Shown here one piece after another: positions 28,564 through 32,232 of a DNA stretch of 32,232 nt (position 1 is its first letter; every line of letters starts with the position of its first letter). The notes under the pieces were generated by a model that was given only the letters and a program-made list of their open reading frames with translations, did no database searches and was not told where the DNA came from. The DNA is taken from assembly GCA_030066155.1 (NCBI GenBank), contig JASJCE010000012.1, positions 1 to 32,232 of the forward strand, in the 5' to 3' direction. The position numbers and the translations under genes were made by a program. This DNA comes from Desulfobacterales bacterium. GTDB taxonomy: Bacteria; Desulfobacterota; Desulfobacteria; Desulfobacterales; JAFDCJ01.

Positions 28564-29298
28564 CTAATCTATTTTCACAATCATAAGCGTTACATCATCA
28601 TGAATCAACGATCCACCGGCAAATCGACGAATTTCATCAATCACAATATGCTTTAAATCAAAAGGCGAGTTTTCCGGATGTTGATTAAGCAAATCTTTTA
28701 GGCGGTTTGCCGTAAAAAATCCGTTCCGCTGAGAATACGCCTCAACGACCCCGTCCGAGTAAAGAAATAGACAGTCGCCGCTGTCTATTTTTGTTGCGCT
28801 TTGGCTGTAAACCGTTTCAGGCAGAACACCTAAAATCGGGTCGTTGCTGCCCTTGGCCAATTTTAATTCCTGCCACATGTTTTCATTATAAGGTTTGATC
28901 AGGGCCGGCGGATGACCGGCGTTGACGTAGTAAAGATTGCCGTCAAGTTTGTAAAAGGAAGCCATAACCACTGTTGTCATCGCCTCGAGCCCGATTCTCA
29001 GTGCAGTTCGGTTCAATTCTGTCAGCAGTTTATCACCATCTGTAGAGTTCATATTCATCTTGAGTGCATCGTAGATACAGGTGCTGATGTTGCTGACATC
29101 TTCGCCGTGGCCATTTACATCAGCCAGAATCATTCGGGTCAGCATCTTGTTTTCACATAAACTCAGGTAATAGATATCACCGCCTTTGCCGCCGTCGCTG
29201 GCCATCGAATAAAGCGAAGCCGTCATACCGGCACTGGCAACATCGTCATTGCAATCCCGAATACCTCCCCAGATTTCACCACAGCTTAAATTGTGCAT
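28564..29298 (-). CDS. PP2C-type (SpoIIE-like) serine phosphatase
   Basis: GGKGGDIYYLSLCENKMLTRMILADVNGHGEDVS; YVNAGHPPALI; LFLYSDGVVEA; HDDVTLMIVK. Confidence 0.93.
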   Translation of the reverse strand: MHNLSCGEIWGGIRDCNDDVASAGMTASLYSMASDGGKGGDIYYLSLCENKMLTRMILADVNGHGEDVSNISTCIYDALKMNMNSTDGDKLLTELNRTALRIGLEAMTTVVMASFYKLDGNLYYVNAGHPPALIKPYNENMWQELKLAKGSNDPILGVLPETVYSQSATKIDSGDCLFLYSDGVVEAYSQRNGFFTANRLKDLLNQHPENSPFDLKHIVIDEIRRFAGGSLIHDDVTLMIVKID

Positions 29299-29432
29299 TT
29301 TGACACCTTTTCGTAGTGGGCCCTCGCAGATTAGTTAATTTTTTTTATGGTCTCGTAGACGTCAAAATACTTGATGATATGGACTCCTTTACCCAATCCC
29401 TAAACCGGAATAGCCGTAACCAAAAAAAGAGG

Positions 29433-29532
29433 AATCACGAAAGCACTAAATGACGAAAATACGAAATAAAGCTAACATATTTTTCGTATTTTCCAACTTT
29501 CGTAATTTCGTGATGAAAATATCTTTTCATAA
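29433..29532. repeat. Octamer inverted-arm element, copy B
   Basis: AATCACGAAAGCACTAAATGACGAAAATACGAAATAAAGCTAACATATTTTTCGTATTTTCCAACTTTCGTAATTTCGTGATGAAAATATCTTTTCATAA; clearly homologous to copy A. Confidence 0.9.
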
Positions 29533-29751
29533 AGTGTCGCAGATCCGCCTTTGTAGGACAAAGAATTCGCCTTTAGGAATCTATTGTCAATTTATCCCCG
29601 ATTTCATTACACAATACCCAAATTTCGCGCATAATATTACCAACGGTAAATAGGCCTGCTGTTTAGAAGCTTGCAACCAATTAAGATCATTTTAAAAATT
29701 CATATAATGATTGGCATTGGAAGAGGCAGCGCTAAGATTGTGAGGGTGGCT

Positions 29752-29793
29752 CCGTAGGATTTTTCCAAATCTAAAATTTGGACCTTCCTACGG
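29752..29793. repeat. Long interrupted hairpin
   Basis: CCGTAGGA...TCCTACGG outer 8-bp stem and TCCAAAT-ctaaa-ATTTGGA inner 7-bp stem. Confidence 0.8.
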
Positions 29794-29835
29794 GCCGGAG
29801 CAGGTCCGAGATTTTTCATGACCTTTTATTATCAT

Positions 29836-30246
29836 TCATCTTATCCGCACAAAAAGAACATCTATATTCTGCCTGGTCGGAGCGTGGTAATAATATCCGA
29901 TCAGGACATCTTTTTCGGCATCATAGACAAGGGTGTAAGCAGAACCGGGATACCCTTTGTCGCGCAGTTCCAGTTCAATTTTGATTTTTTCTCCGTGTGC
30001 TGACGCCCGGGCATGAGCGACATTGATCGGCCTGGGATTGAAATAGCCGGCCTCTAGTTGACCATCCGGGTGAATCCGGTTCACCTCGATTATATAGCCG
30101 CCATCAATTCGCTGCCAGCGGCCCAATAAAGGTCCGAAATCGTCTGCCCTGATGGCATCATTCGCCCCGAACCAGAAAATCACCAAAGTTGCTGCTGTTG
30201 CCGTCAATATGAAATGTCTTGACGATAATTTTTTCTGTTTCAATCT
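29836..30246 (-). CDS. Secreted hypothetical protein
   Basis: Hydrophobic N-terminus from MRLKQKKLSSRHFILTATAATLVIFWFGANDAIRADDFGPLLGRWQRIDGGYIIEV. Confidence 0.65.
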   Translation of the reverse strand, partial: RLKQKKLSSRHFILTATAATLVIFWFGANDAIRADDFGPLLGRWQRIDGGYIIEVNRIHPDGQLEAGYFNPRPINVAHARASAHGEKIKIELELRDKGYPGSAYTLVYDAEKDVLIGYYYHAPTRQNIDVLFVRIR

Positions 30247-30427
30247 CATAACCAGGACTCCAATCAGGCCAATTTTTAAGAAATCCGGAGTTAAAAGGGA
30301 ATTGATATTGTTAGTACACAACTATCCATGCTGAATTGGGCTGTCAAGGGGGACTTTGTAAAACAATGGGCAGTAAGTAATACTTGCATTGTCATTGGTT
30401 TACTGACATTCGTAAATAAATTAATGA

Positions 30428-30823
30428 ATGACGCATAAACAGCTTGAGCATGCAATTCGAGCAGCATGTGAAGTTTCTGAAGATAATGAAATCTGGATAT
30501 TTGGATCGCAAGCAATTCTCGGGGAGTTCCCGGATGCACCGGAACCACTTCGCGCGTCTATCGAGGTGGATGTCCAGCCAAAAAATCGGCCCGACAAAAT
30601 TGACGCCATTGATGGCGTATTGGGTGAGCTGTCACTGTTTCATCAGACGCATGGTTTCTATGTGCATGATTTGCCCATCGATGAAACAGCAACGCTTCCC
30701 CAGGGATGGCAACACAGAGTAACAGCAGTTTTTGACGAAATTGCAACCAACGGAAAAACCGGATGGTGTGTGGAAGTTTCGGAACGCTACATTTTATTTA
30801 TTTTGCCTGATCTCTTTCCTTGA
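30428..30823 (+). pseudogene. Truncated DUF6036-like (nucleotidyltransferase-like) protein
   Basis: Intact N-terminal part (EIWIFGSQAILGEFPDAPEPLRASIEVDVQPKN...TNGKTGWCVEV), then an abrupt unrelated-looking tail SERYILFILPDLFP*. Confidence 0.45.
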
Positions 30824-30841
30824 CGAAAGTTTAAGCATAGC

Positions 30842-30875
30842 TTAGTCTATGACTAAACTAATTTAGAGGTCTAAA
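30842..30875 (+). promoter_or_regulatory. Two adjacent palindromes upstream of the Phd-type antitoxin (candidate operator)
   Basis: TTAGTC-tat-GACTAA and TTTAGA-gg-TCTAAA, the second containing the AGAGGT SD-like sequence. Confidence 0.6.
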
Positions 30876-30880
30876 GCATT

Positions 30881-31138
30881 ATGAAAGTCGGAATACATGA
30901 GGCCAAAACCAAGCTTTCCAAGCTTATCCCCGCCGTGCTCGCAGGCGAGGAGGTAATCATCACCAAGGCTGGCCGTCCTCTTGTGAAACTGGTTCCCGTT
31001 GAGGAACCAGGCAGGGAAAGGCCGCTTGGTGCCTATTCGGGCAAGGTCCGGATCAAAGGTGACCTTTTGGAGCCCCTGCCGAAAGAAATTTTAAATGAAT
31101 TTTGGCAGGTAAAAGACGAAGATGCGTTATCTACTTGA
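30881..31138 (+). CDS. Phd/YefM-family antitoxin
   Basis: MKVGIHEAKTKLSKLIPAVLAGEEVIITKAGRPLVKLVPVEE. Confidence 0.92.
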   Translation: MKVGIHEAKTKLSKLIPAVLAGEEVIITKAGRPLVKLVPVEEPGRERPLGAYSGKVRIKGDLLEPLPKEILNEFWQVKDEDALST

Positions 31139-31508
31139 CACGCATACTTTTCTCTGGATGGCGGCGGAACCGGCGAGGCTCTCCGAAAAAATCACTGGGA
31201 TCGTCCAGGTTTCAGAAAACCGGTTGTTGTTGAGTGCGGCAAGTGGCTGGGAGATCGCCTTGCTTTGGCATCTCAAACGTCTGGAGTTGCCGGATCATCC
31301 CCGGCGGTTCATTCCCGAGGCCCTGCAAAGACTCAGTGTAATCCCCCTTCCTATTGGCTTTGATGCCGCCATATCGGCAGCCACACTCCCCCTTGTCCAC
31401 CGCGACCCGTTTGACCGTATCATCATCGCTGAAGCCCTCAAAGAAAACGTGTCTGTTCTTACTAAAGACAAAATGTTTACGGAATATGGTGCCCGTACAC
31501 TGTGGTGA
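31122..31508 (+). CDS. PIN-domain toxin (VapC-like)
   Basis: MRYLLDTHTFLWMAAEP; LLLSAASGWEIALL; HRDPFDRIIIAEAL; overlaps the antitoxin by 17 nt. Confidence 0.93.
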   Translation: MRYLLDTHTFLWMAAEPARLSEKITGIVQVSENRLLLSAASGWEIALLWHLKRLELPDHPRRFIPEALQRLSVIPLPIGFDAAISAATLPLVHRDPFDRIIIAEALKENVSVLTKDKMFTEYGARTLW

Positions 31509-31782
31509 TCAATGACAATACCCCGCCTTTGAACCGGAAACCTTAATTTAACAAACCATTTTACCGTACGGCTTTCCTACAATTATCGGCGAGATTATCG
31601 CCTTTAATCAATAAAAAAAATGATTGAGCTGTTGCCTTCCCTCTTTACAAACTTTTAACCGATATAAATCTTGATTGAGATTTGCCCATGGTCATCGTCA
31701 TCATAAAAATGAACGCAATGCCTTATAAGCGGCGCCTCTGGCCTAAAAAAACGGCCGGGCTGATCAAAAAAGAAACTGATGA

Positions 31783-32112
31783 ACATCCAACATCGAACGT
31801 CCAACGTCCAACGTCGAATATTGTATTCTATCGATTTATTAAAGGAACAACATGCAGTGCCTGTGTTGCTCCAGTGAATACACCGTTGCAAATTTGACCC
31901 GACTTCCATTTGACAAGCTCGGGCAGACGTACACCGCAGGCTATAATTTGTTCATTAATTAAAATCGATAAAGCGCAGCCTCCCCTCCGGCCTGTAAGCC
32001 TATGAAGCCTACGGGCTGGAAGCGGGCTCGTAGGGGATGTGGCGCCTACGCCTCGGAGAGCGTCATCCACATTGGACGTTCGATGTTGGAAGTTGGACGT
32101 TCGACGTTCAAT
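31783..32112. repeat. Intergenic element with inverted heptamer arms, second copy of the 20741-type element in opposite orientation
   Basis: Left ACATCCA ACATCGA ACGTCCA ACGTCCA ACGTCGA; right ATTGGAC GTTCGAT GTTGGAA GTTGGAC GTTCGAC GTTCAAT. Confidence 0.87.
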
Positions 32113-32232
32113 TTTCTATTTGAAGTTTCACACGAGCGTCGCCGCTGGCCGCTAGCGTCCAGTCTGATCGGAAATGAAACTTAATGTCATATGAGGATTC
32201 TTCTGTCAGTCAGTTATGGTGTTATATCCTGA

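Noticed and set aside
7227-29532. Template/variable repeat pair of a diversity-generating retroelement (copies A and B)
   Set aside because: Differences are not adenine-specific, both copies are non-coding, and no reverse transcriptase is in the window.

Overview
A 32 kb chromosomal window. Domain content (aldehyde:ferredoxin oxidoreductase, indolepyruvate:ferredoxin oxidoreductase, FrhB-like Fe-S protein, sigma-54 regulator, NarX/NarL-type two-component proteins) and general style suggest a strictly anaerobic bacterium, plausibly Desulfobacterota; that placement is inference. Recognisable genes: a zinc-ribbon/class III cyclase/AAA/TPR protein; an NmrA-like oxidoreductase; a divergent AraC regulator/MFS pair; AOR plus a small MoaD-like neighbour; a secreted protein; an MJ0042/DUF4328 protein; a GAF/sigma-54 activator; DNA polymerase IV; FrhB-like protein and iorAB; an MBL hydrolase followed by a PAS histidine kinase; a convergent NarL-type regulator; a receiver with Glu at the phospho-site; a lipoprotein/AraC pair; a SpoIIE-type phosphatase; and a Phd/VapC toxin-antitoxin pair. 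Several gene remnants are present (GNAT tail, truncated Phd-type antitoxin, truncated DUF6036-like). The most unusual content is intergenic. There is a network of degenerate short tandem repeats with period 7, 8 or 9, often arranged as two inverted arms of equal period around a short core and often abutting stop or start codons. Two elements (20741-21016 and 31783-32112) share both ends and a hairpin module but have different cores. I found no transposase, CRISPR array, tRNA or rRNA.
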